A DNA stretch of 64,000 nt from JAAYEA01 sp012689325. GTDB taxonomy: Bacteria > Chloroflexota > Anaerolineae > JAAYEA01. The stretch spans positions 11,155 to 75,154 of the forward strand of contig DAITVZ010000013.1 in the NCBI GenBank assembly GCA_036841525.1, in the 5' to 3' direction. This document shows, in pieces, positions 50,610 through 57,447 of the stretch. Under the pieces are notes generated by a model, which was not told where the DNA came from, ran no database searches, and saw nothing but the letters and a program-made list of their open reading frames with translations. The translations under genes and the position numbers were made by a program. Position 1 is the first letter of the stretch, and each line of letters begins with the position of its first letter.

Positions 50610-50964
50610 ATAGTACCTTGCCTTCCTCCAGCGCCCGCTGAATGAATGGCCGCCCGGCCAAGCGCTCCATCTCGGCTGGCGTGTAGACCAGCAGGTCCAG
50701 CGCTACCCGCGGCTGCAGGCGGCGATAGGCCTCCACCGTGCGCTCCAGGAAATCCAGCGGCGTATCCCACACGACCAGCAGGTCCAGGTCGCTGGAGAGG
50801 CCTGCATTGCCTCGCGCCGCCGAGCCAAAGAGCACCACCCGTTGCGCCCCCATCTCGGCGGCAGCCTGAGCGAGCCGTGGCGCTTCCGCCTCCAGGTCGG
50901 CGATGTGGCGCTCACGGCGGCGGCGCAACTGCTCTCGAATCGACTGCCACTGCTCTTCGGCCAT
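50599..50964 (-). CDS. Minimal nucleotidyltransferase (MNT) partner
   Basis: A 121-residue nucleotidyltransferase of the MNT family. The signature is FGSAARG (46-52) with the metal pair SDLDLLVV (Asp59, Asp61) and a third Asp in VALDLLVYTP (Asp90). The N-terminal 35 residues form a charged helix. In related modules it AMPylates the HEPN toxin and acts as antitoxin. The ATG at 50964 is used; a TTG two codons upstream is possible. It overlaps the HEPN gene and follows the MazF-like gene by 9 bp. Confidence 0.88.
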   Translation of the reverse strand: MAEEQWQSIREQLRRRRERHIADLEAEAPRLAQAAAEMGAQRVVLFGSAARGNAGLSSDLDLLVVWDTPLDFLERTVEAYRRLQPRVALDLLVYTPAEMERLAGRPFIQRALEEGKVLYES

Positions 50965-50973
50965 GCCCAAGAC

Positions 50974-51309
50974 CTACCCGGTGATCTCGGTCCACAAGCG
51001 CTGGAGCGCCATTCGCACCTGCCGCCAGTCCCCGGCGCTCAGATGCCCAAGCGCGCGATCCACCAATCGCTTTTCCAGCGTTGCCACCTTGTGCAAGCGG
51101 GCCACAGACGGCAACAGCAGGCCCTCCGCGCGCCAATCTTGCAACTCGACATCAAAGGCCACGTGTGCGGCCTGGCTCGTGACTCGCGCGACCAACAGAT
51201 CATCATCCCCTGTATCAGCCAGCACCAGAGCAGGGCGGCGCTTGGCCTCATCCGCATCTGTGAAGGGAAAGGCCATCAGCACAATGTCTCCCGGGCGATA
51301 GGTGGGCAT
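50974..51309 (-). CDS. MazF/PemK-family toxin
   Basis: A 111-residue endoribonuclease toxin of the MazF/PemK family. The start MPTYRPGDIVLMAFPFTDADEAKRRPALVL matches the family (RPGDIV, FPF, KRRPALVL), with the catalytic Arg in RRPALV and a Thr in ARVTSQ. The antitoxin gene ends 3 bp upstream. It would cleave mRNA at short motifs when free. No defect is visible in the core motifs. Confidence 0.88.
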   Translation of the reverse strand: MPTYRPGDIVLMAFPFTDADEAKRRPALVLADTGDDDLLVARVTSQAAHVAFDVELQDWRAEGLLLPSVARLHKVATLEKRLVDRALGHLSAGDWRQVRMALQRLWTEITG

Positions 51310-51312
51310 AGG

Positions 51313-51528
51313 TTATGCCTTGTCGTACACGGCATCGGCGGCGGCATACCCCGCCAAGAACTGCTCCGCGGCCAGCTTTGCCCAGTCTGCCCTCTCGCCT
51401 GCCTCGCTTTCGTCCACGAGGATGATTAGCCGCAGCATCCGATCGCGAGGCAAAAGCTCGGCGAGATCCTCCGGCAAGCGGATCGTGCCCTCCGAGGCGA
51501 TCTTGACCGGCAGTTCATAAGCTCTCAT
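51313..51528 (-). CDS. Antitoxin of the MazF-like toxin
   Basis: A 71-residue acidic protein preceding the MazF-like toxin. The N-terminus has ELPVKIASEGTIRLPEDLAELL, recalling an AbrB-like swapped-hairpin DNA-binding domain, and the C-terminal tail (EQFLAGYAAADAVYDKA) would wrap the toxin. It probably binds its own promoter. Two ATGs are possible (51534 and 51528); the second has GGAG at 8 nt. First gene of the four-gene island. Confidence 0.78.
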   Translation of the reverse strand: MRAYELPVKIASEGTIRLPEDLAELLPRDRMLRLIILVDESEAGERADWAKLAAEQFLAGYAAADAVYDKA

Positions 51529-51571
51529 ATTCATGTCTCCATCACACAGGACATGCAGAACACCTGCCCAT

Positions 51572-51600
51572 ATTATATCTCAGATAGCGGCCGCGCCCAA
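51572..51600 (-). promoter_or_regulatory. Promoter of the toxin-antitoxin island
   Basis: On the minus strand TTGGGC (51595-51600) and a perfect TATAAT (51572-51577) with 17 bp between, about 45 bp before the antitoxin start. It is adjacent to the end of the radical SAM gene. Confidence 0.7.
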
Positions 51601-51606
51601 ACCCTC

Positions 51607-52758
51607 CTACCACAGCGACAACTGCGCCGGGGGCCGCCGGCCGTCCAGCAGCACATAGGGCGCGGCGCGCTCCGCCACGGCGCCGACCTTTTTCAGGTCC
51701 GCCAGCTCGCGGAACTTGGTCTCCCCTCGCAAATCCACGATCCGCGAGGCCGAGCGCGGCCCCACGCCGGGGATGCGCAGCAGCATCTCGCGGCTGGCCC
51801 GGTTCACCTCGATAGGATAGCGCTCCGGGTGGCGGTCGGCCCAGATGCGCTTGGGGTCGGCCTCCATGGGCAGGTTGCCATCCTGGTCAAAGACCAGCTC
51901 GCCAAAGCCAAAGCCGTACTGCCGCAGCAGCCAGTCGCTCTGGTAGAGCCGGTGCTCCCGCAGCGGCGCCACCGGCGCATGTCCCTCCAGCGGCGTGTCC
52001 GGCACCGGCTGGAACGCCGAGTAATACGCCCGGCGCAGCCGCAACTGGCTATAGAGCCGGCTGGTCGTGGCCATGATCTCGCGGTCGGGCTCGCCCGCCC
52101 CGCCCACCACGAACTGGGTGGTCAGCCCGGCGCGGCCGCCGCCCCACCGCCCGCGCGGGCGATAAGCCGCCTCCCGCAGCACCTCCGAGGCCCAACCCAG
52201 CCGGCTCAGCAACTCGCCGCCGAACTCTTTGGTGCCGGTGAGCCGCTCCAGCCGCGCGGCGTTGGGCGCCTCCAGGTTGATGGAGACGCGGTCCGCCAGC
52301 GCCACCGCCCGCTCGATGGCGGCGCGCTGCACGCCGGGCAAGATCTTCAGGTGGATGTAGCCTTGGAAGCCCTGCTTCTTGCGGATGATCTCCACCGTGT
52401 CGATCATGCGCTCCTGGGTGCGGCCCGACCCGCCGCAGACGCTAGAGCTGAGGAAGAGCCCCGTGACCCGCCCGGCCAGCAGCAACTGCTCGAAAAGGTG
52501 CGCCAGCTCGTCGGGGGCAAAGCCGGTGCGGCGGCAGTCGCGGCTGGCCCGCTGGGCGCAATAGAAGCAGTCCTTCTCGCAGGCGTTGGTCTGCAAGACC
52601 TTGAGCAGCTTGATCCGCCGCCCGTCGGGCATCACCGCCGGATAGATCCAGCGCCCGATGTCGTCGCGGACCCGGTTGGCGGCGGTGCCGCACCCCTCGG
52701 CGCAGAGGTCGTAGCGCGCCGCCTCGCCCAGCATCTCGATCTTGCCTGTCGTGTCCAT
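51607..52758 (-). CDS. Radical SAM protein with helix-hairpin-helix (putative DNA modification/repair type)
   Basis: A 383-residue radical SAM enzyme. The [4Fe-4S] motif is CEKDCFYCAQR (CX3CX2C). Upstream CAEGCGTAANR is typical of the group linked with a uracil-DNA-glycosylase partner. A C-terminal HhH motif, LRIPGVGPRSASRIVDLRG, could bind DNA. The usual glycosylase-like partner gene is not in this window. The ATG at 52758 is used; the frame extends 16 codons upstream without a ribosome site. A good promoter is at 52797. The reaction is unknown. Confidence 0.87.
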   Translation of the reverse strand: MDTTGKIEMLGEAARYDLCAEGCGTAANRVRDDIGRWIYPAVMPDGRRIKLLKVLQTNACEKDCFYCAQRASRDCRRTGFAPDELAHLFEQLLLAGRVTGLFLSSSVCGGSGRTQERMIDTVEIIRKKQGFQGYIHLKILPGVQRAAIERAVALADRVSINLEAPNAARLERLTGTKEFGGELLSRLGWASEVLREAAYRPRGRWGGGRAGLTTQFVVGGAGEPDREIMATTSRLYSQLRLRRAYYSAFQPVPDTPLEGHAPVAPLREHRLYQSDWLLRQYGFGFGELVFDQDGNLPMEADPKRIWADRHPERYPIEVNRASREMLLRIPGVGPRSASRIVDLRGETKFRELADLKKVGAVAERAAPYVLLDGRRPPAQLSLW

Positions 52759-52796
52759 GCTCCGCCCCCAAGGAAACATTTGTTCTAGATGGCGTA

Positions 52797-52825
52797 AGTA
52801 TAGCACCGGATGGGCGCGATGTCAA
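52797..52825 (-). promoter_or_regulatory. Promoter of the radical SAM gene
   Basis: On the minus strand a perfect TTGACA (52820-52825) and TATACT (52797-52802) separated by 17 bp. Confidence 0.75.
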
Positions 52826-52840
52826 GGGTCCCGCCGCGAT

Positions 52841-52868
52841 TTGCTCTCCGCGCCTATTCGATTATCAT
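52841..52868 (+). promoter_or_regulatory. Promoter of deoD
   Basis: TTGCTC at 52841-52846 and TATCAT at 52863-52868 with 16 bp between, 34 bp before the start codon. It lies back to back with the radical SAM promoter. Confidence 0.5.
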
Positions 52869-52902
52869 GACCCCTGCGCAATCCGTACCAGGAGGTATCC
52901 CC

Positions 52903-53610
52903 ATGAGCCTACACATCGCCGCCCAGCCCGGCGAGATCGCCGACGTGGTCCTGCTCCCCGGCGACCCCCTGCGGGCCAAGCATATCGCCGAGACCTACCT
53001 GCAGGACGTCCGTTGCTACACCCAGGTGCGCGGCATGTTCGGCTTCACCGGCACCTACCGCGGCCGGCGCATCTCGGTGCAAGGCACTGGCATGGGCATC
53101 CCCTCGTCGGGGATATATATCCACGAGCTGCTGGCCGATTACGGCGCGCGCACGCTGATGCGCGTGGGCACCTGCGGCGGGGTGCAGCCCGACCTCCAGC
53201 TCGGCGACGTGCTGCTGGCCATTGCCGCCTGCCACGACTCGGCCATCAACCTCCCCCGCTTTGGCGGCGCCACCTACGCGCCCTGCGCCGATTTCTCGCT
53301 GCTCAAGGCCGCCCACGACGCCGCGCTTGCCAAGGGCATCCCCGTCCGCGTCGGGCCGATCTTTAGCACCGACGCCTTTTACCACGAGGAGCCCGACTAT
53401 TGGCGCAAGTGGGCCGCTTACGGCGTGCTGGCCATCGAGATGGAGGCGGCGGGGCTCTATACGCTGGCGGCCAAATTCGGCGCCCGCGCCCTGGCCCTGC
53501 TGACGGTGAGCGACGTGATCCCCACCGAGGCACGCGCCACCACCGAGCAGCGCCAGAGCGCCTTCATGCACATGGTCGAGATCGCCCTGGAGGTCGGCGC
53601 GGGGGTCTAG
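52903..53610 (+). CDS. deoD: Purine-nucleoside phosphorylase (DeoD type)
   Basis: Cleaves purine (deoxy)nucleosides with phosphate to base and (deoxy)ribose-1-phosphate. It has 235 residues, the usual length of the hexameric bacterial enzyme. Recognisable are VVLLPGDPLRAK (phosphate loop), RGMFGFTGTY, QGTGMGIPSSGIY, MRVGTCGG, AIEMEAAGLY and LLTVSDVI (catalytic Asp). The ATG at 52903 is preceded by AGGAGG; the open frame upstream is intergenic. Confidence 0.95.
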   Translation: MSLHIAAQPGEIADVVLLPGDPLRAKHIAETYLQDVRCYTQVRGMFGFTGTYRGRRISVQGTGMGIPSSGIYIHELLADYGARTLMRVGTCGGVQPDLQLGDVLLAIAACHDSAINLPRFGGATYAPCADFSLLKAAHDAALAKGIPVRVGPIFSTDAFYHEEPDYWRKWAAYGVLAIEMEAAGLYTLAAKFGARALALLTVSDVIPTEARATTEQRQSAFMHMVEIALEVGAGV

Positions 53611-53648
53611 TCCACCGCCGAGACGCAGAGAACGCAGAGAGGGCAAAA

Positions 53649-53718
53649 GGGACGCAGATTCACGCAGATGAACGCAGATAAGGCCTGATCTTGATCCTTC
53701 GAATCTGCGTCCCATAAT
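53649..53718 (+). repeat. TGATCC leader element, copy 4, with full inverted repeat
   Basis: GGGACGCAGATT (53649-53660) pairs exactly with AATCTGCGTCCC (53702-53713). Between them are repeats of ACGCAGAT and the CTTGATCC box. The right half matches the leader elements at 10223, 18104 and 27381. This copy suggests the others are right halves of a once longer hairpin. Confidence 0.65.
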
Positions 53719-53738
53719 CCTATATCCATGGGGGACAC

Positions 53739-55241
53739 ATGACAGGAACCATCGCCATCATTGGCGGGGGCGTGGCCGGCTTGGCTGCCGGCTGCTACGC
53801 CCAGATGAACGGCTACGCCTCGCAGATCTATGAGCTGCACAGCATCCCCGGCGGGCTGTGCACCTCCTGGAAGCGCCGTGGCTACACCTTTGACGGCGCG
53901 ATCCGCTACCTCTCCGGCACCCACCCGCACTCCAAGATTCACCAGCTCTGGGACGAGCTCGGCGCGCTGGAGGGGACCGAGATCCACTATTATGACGAGT
54001 TCACCCGCTACATCGGCCGCGATGGCCGCGCGCTGATCGTCTACACCAATATCGACCGGCTGGAGCAGCACCTCTTGGAGCTCTCGCCCCAGGACGCCGA
54101 CCCCATCCACGAGCTGGCCGGGGCGGTGCGCGACTTTACCCGGATGGAGCTGCCGCTGGACATCACCCCCGCCGATCCGCGCGAGCTGCTCGACATGGGG
54201 ATGCAGATGATGCCGGTGTTGCTCCCGGCGCTGCGCTGGCGCAATGTCACCGTGCGCGCCTTTGCCGAGCGTTTCCGCGATCCCCTCTTGCGCGAAGCGC
54301 TCCCCGAGTTCTTCCAGTTCGCCCCGCCCAACTTTCCCATGATGCTCTTGCTCTCGACGCTGGCCAACATGAACGACATGGAAGCGGGCTACCCCATCGG
54401 CGGATCGCTGCGCTTCGCCCAGGGCCTGGCGAGGCGTTATGTCGAGCTGGGCGGGCAGATCCACTGTCGCGCCCGGGTCGAGCGCATCCTGGTGCAAGAC
54501 AACCGCGCGGTGGGGGTCCGCCTGGCCGACGGCTCCGAGCACCGCGCCGACCGGGTCATCTCGGCCGCCGATGGGCACAGCACCCTCTTTGACCTGCTAA
54601 ACGGGGAATACCTGAACGAGGAGCTGCTGGCCCGCTACCGCACCCTGCCCAAAAGTAAGTCCATCCTGCAAGTCGCCCTGGGCGTCGCCCGCGATTTTGC
54701 CGCCGAGCCGCCCTCGGTCAGCTTCCCGCTCGCTCAGCCCCTCACCCTCGGCGGCATCCCCCACGAGCGGCTGGTGCTCAAGCACTATAGCCTTGACCCC
54801 ACCCTGGCCCCAGCGGGCAAGTCGGTGCTGAGCGTCTGGTGCGAGGCCAGCTACGGGCACTGGAGAGACCTGAAGGCGCGGTCCGAGCCCGCCTATCGCG
54901 CCGCCAAGGACGAGGCCGCCGAGCTGGTGGTCAGCGCGCTGGAGGGGCGTTACCCCGGGCTGCGCGACCAGGTGGAGGCAGTGGACGTGGCCACGCCGCT
55001 CACCTACGAGCGCTACACCGCCAACTGGCGCGGGGCCTTTGCCGGCTGGGCGCTCACCACCACCAAGATGAGCATGATGATGGGCGGCGGGATGTCCAAG
55101 ACCCTCCCCGGCCTGGACCGCTTTCACATGTGCGGCCAGTGGGTGGAGCCCGGCGGCAACGTCGAGCTCTCCGCCGCCTCCGGCCGCGACGTCATCCGCG
55201 ACCTCTGCCGCCTCGACGCCCGCCCCTTCCAAGCGAGATAA
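53739..55241 (+). CDS. CrtI-like FAD-dependent oxidoreductase
   Basis: A 500-residue flavoprotein related to phytoene desaturases and other FAD/NAD(P)-binding enzymes. The N-terminal dinucleotide motif is IAIIGGGVAGLAAGCYAQ (residues 5-22) with PGGLCTSWKRRGYTFDG following. A central helical segment covers about 120-215, and the C-terminus has the FAD ribityl-binding FHMCGQWVEPGGNVELSAASGRDV. The carotenoid genes crtB or crtE are not nearby, so a role in carotenoid synthesis is not supported. The substrate is unknown. A GGGGGA precedes the ATG at 53739. Confidence 0.86.
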   Translation: MTGTIAIIGGGVAGLAAGCYAQMNGYASQIYELHSIPGGLCTSWKRRGYTFDGAIRYLSGTHPHSKIHQLWDELGALEGTEIHYYDEFTRYIGRDGRALIVYTNIDRLEQHLLELSPQDADPIHELAGAVRDFTRMELPLDITPADPRELLDMGMQMMPVLLPALRWRNVTVRAFAERFRDPLLREALPEFFQFAPPNFPMMLLLSTLANMNDMEAGYPIGGSLRFAQGLARRYVELGGQIHCRARVERILVQDNRAVGVRLADGSEHRADRVISAADGHSTLFDLLNGEYLNEELLARYRTLPKSKSILQVALGVARDFAAEPPSVSFPLAQPLTLGGIPHERLVLKHYSLDPTLAPAGKSVLSVWCEASYGHWRDLKARSEPAYRAAKDEAAELVVSALEGRYPGLRDQVEAVDVATPLTYERYTANWRGAFAGWALTTTKMSMMMGGGMSKTLPGLDRFHMCGQWVEPGGNVELSAASGRDVIRDLCRLDARPFQAR

Positions 55242-55301
55242 AGGTCACCGCGGAGACGCTGAGGACGCAGAGAGGAACAGGAAGGGAAGGTAGAACGAGC
55301 T

Positions 55302-55516
55302 TGCCTCTCCTACCCCTCCTTATCTCTGCGCGCTCGGCGCCTCTGCGGTGATGTCCTGCCTCTCCTACCCCTCTTTATCTCTGCGCGCTCGGCGCCTCTG
55401 CGGTGATGTCCTGCCTCTCCTGCCCCTCTTTATCTCTGCGCGCTCGGCGCCTCTGCGGTGATGTCCTGCCTCTCCTACCCCTCCTTATCTCTGCGCGCTC
55501 GGCGCCTCTGCGGTGA
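55302..55516. repeat. 55-bp tandem repeat, about 3.9 copies
   Basis: Units begin at 55302, 55357, 55412 and 55467 and are nearly identical (a few T/C and A/G changes). Each unit carries TTATCTCTGCGCGCTCGGCG and CCTCTGCGGTGATG. The flank at 55246-55275 (ACCGCGGAGACGCTGAGGACGCAGAG) is similar to the reverse complement of the unit. The last unit holds the end and stop codon of the DUF1961 gene. Confidence 0.85.
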
Positions 55517-56186
55517 GCTTCCTGATCCTCAAGTTGGCATACTCGCCGATGAGGGGCGCCATTTGGCGAAAGCCGATCCGGCCCCCGCCCAGCACCGGCC
55601 CATAGCTCGTCCCATCGTCCACCCACCGCAGCACCGGCAGGTCGCGGATGGCAAACTCGACCAGCGGCCCCCGCTTCACCAGGCGGATTGCATAGGGCGG
55701 GTCGGCGTCCACCACCGAGGGGAGCGGGTCCGCCCCCTGCGCCGCCAGGTGAAAGCCATAGCTCTTGCGCAGGTTGCAGGTATGGAACGCCCGCTCGCTG
55801 GGGGCCTTGCGCCGAAAGTACGAGAGGTGCAGCGCGTCGATATCGCCGTGGTGGTACTGCTCGTACCGGCCGGCCCGCGCCGCCAGCCGCGGGCTAAAGA
55901 GGTCCTCGCCCCCCTGGCCGCGCGCCGCGAAAAAGAGGATGCACAGCCCCGGCTCGCGCACCGGCCAGAAATCCCAGGTGATCTCGATCCCGTCCGGGAA
56001 ATCCTCCGGGCACCAGAAGACCAGGTTCGCCGACTGCCCCTCGCCCGGGTCGCGCAGGTTCTCGATGCGCATCCGCCCGTTGGGGAAGGTGATGCTCGCC
56101 TCACCCTCCAGCCGCCAGCCCGCCACGTCGGCAGGCCCCGCCAGCGGATTGCCATAGATCAGCTCGCCGCCGTGCTCATCGTCCAT
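55485..56186 (-). CDS. DUF1961 family protein with repeat-derived C-terminus
   Basis: A 233-residue protein of the DUF1961 family, a single-domain jelly-roll related to concanavalin-like lectins and probably carbohydrate-binding. Family hallmarks: LIYGNPLAGPADVAGW, LVFWCPEDFPDGIEITWDFWP, LCILFFAARGQGGEDLF, RYEQYHHGDIDALHLSYFRRK and GRIGFRQMAPLIGEYANLRI. The final residues LTAEAPSAQR and the TAA stop are encoded by the 55-bp tandem repeat, so the original C-terminus ended near RIRK and was extended by about 10 residues. The start at 56186 has AGGAGAAAG. Confidence 0.9.
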   Translation of the reverse strand: MDDEHGGELIYGNPLAGPADVAGWRLEGEASITFPNGRMRIENLRDPGEGQSANLVFWCPEDFPDGIEITWDFWPVREPGLCILFFAARGQGGEDLFSPRLAARAGRYEQYHHGDIDALHLSYFRRKAPSERAFHTCNLRKSYGFHLAAQGADPLPSVVDADPPYAIRLVKRGPLVEFAIRDLPVLRWVDDGTSYGPVLGGGRIGFRQMAPLIGEYANLRIRKLTAEAPSAQR

Positions 56187-56265
56187 TGGCTTTCTCCTGT
56201 CTCTACCAGATGCCCGGCGCCAGCCGGCAGCGCACGGGCCGTGTATCTCGCCAACCTCGCCAGCC

Positions 56266-57234
56266 TCAGCGCGACGGGTCCAGCAGAACCTTGATCGCCT
56301 CCAGCCGCCGCAGCATGGCAAAGGCCTCGCGCCATTGGGTCAGCGGCAGCACGGCGCTGATGATGGCGTCCACCTTGAGCTGCCCCGACCGCATCAGCGT
56401 GACGCAGTCATCGAGGTACCGGTTGTTGCCGCCCCATTGGCCGATGATGCGGAGGTTGTCGAAAGAGACCCGCGCCATGTTCACGTTCCAGGGCCCGCGA
56501 CCCAGCCCGCTCACCGTGATGCGGCCGCCGGGGGCGACATGCTCCACCGCCGCCTCGATGGCCGGGGCCGCGCCGGAGGTCTCGAACCAGCAGGCCGGCG
56601 GCGCGGCGCCATCCAGCTTGGCCAGCGCCTCCGCGCTCAGCAGCTCGGCCACGTCCGCGCCCAGCTCGAGCGCCTTGGGCAGCCTGATCTTTTCGTCGCC
56701 CGGCCCGCCCAGCACGGTGACATGCGACGCGCCCTCCAGCTTGGCGGCGTTGGCGGTGAGCAGGCCAATGGGCCCCGCCCCCGTCACCACCACGCGGCTC
56801 CCCGGCCGCATGCCCATGGCGTCCCGCACCAGGGTGAGGGGGACGCGCACCGTCTCGAATTGGCTGGCCGCCTCCAGCGAGATCCCCTCCGGCGTCCGCC
56901 AGAGCGAGCTGGCCGGCGCGCGCATATACTCGGCGAACGCGCCATCGCCGCGATAGCCGGGAAAGGGTTGAAACCCCGTGCGGAAAGAGACCGGGTCGCC
57001 GAGGCGGAACTGGGTCACGTTCTGGCCCAGCGCGGCCACCACGCCCGTATACTCGTGGCCGAGGATCACCGGCGGGAAGCAGATGTGCTGCCCCGTCTCG
57101 ATGTGCAGGTCGCTCCCGCAGATGCCGCAAAAGGTGACCTTCATCAGCACATCGTCGTCGCCGATCCGCGGGATGGGCACGTCCTCCAGCTCCAGGTGCC
57201 CCGGGCCAACAGCCGATTTGACCAGCGCTCTCAT
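56266..57234 (-). CDS. Zinc-type alcohol/polyol dehydrogenase lacking the structural zinc lobe
   Basis: A 322-residue medium-chain dehydrogenase. Catalytic zinc ligands are Cys in FCGICGSDLH, His in LGHEYTG and Glu. The NAD-binding fingerprint is VVVTGAGPIGLL. The usual four-cysteine structural zinc segment after GDPV is replaced by SFRTGFQPFPGYRGDGAFAEY, so that lobe is missing. It lies 79 bp after DUF1961 in transcription order (upstream of it). The start at 57234 is supported by GGGAGCC. Substrate unknown, probably a sugar or polyol. Confidence 0.87.
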   Translation of the reverse strand: MRALVKSAVGPGHLELEDVPIPRIGDDDVLMKVTFCGICGSDLHIETGQHICFPPVILGHEYTGVVAALGQNVTQFRLGDPVSFRTGFQPFPGYRGDGAFAEYMRAPASSLWRTPEGISLEAASQFETVRVPLTLVRDAMGMRPGSRVVVTGAGPIGLLTANAAKLEGASHVTVLGGPGDEKIRLPKALELGADVAELLSAEALAKLDGAAPPACWFETSGAAPAIEAAVEHVAPGGRITVSGLGRGPWNVNMARVSFDNLRIIGQWGGNNRYLDDCVTLMRSGQLKVDAIISAVLPLTQWREAFAMLRRLEAIKVLLDPSR

Positions 57235-57447
57235 GGCTCCCTCCCCAGTCTCGATATGGGCCGTCCGTGAATCCTGGGGCATTATAGCCCCCGAGCCTCA
57301 GCCCCGCCAAACCGCGCCGCAGCGCGCCTTGCTCGCGACCCCGCCTCCCTGCCCTGCAACGCTCGCCCCCGGACCTCCGGCGACACGCGTTTTCCCTCCC
57401 CGCCGATTCGTCCTATACTTGGCCAACTCGTCCACAAGGAGCGCACC

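Noticed and set aside
55302..55516. CRISPR array
   Set aside because: The 55-bp units are directly tandem without unique spacers, so this is a tandem repeat.
57391..57419. Promoter for the GH4 gene
   Set aside because: TATACT at 57414-57419 is fine, but the -35 region (TTTCCC) is poor; not listed.
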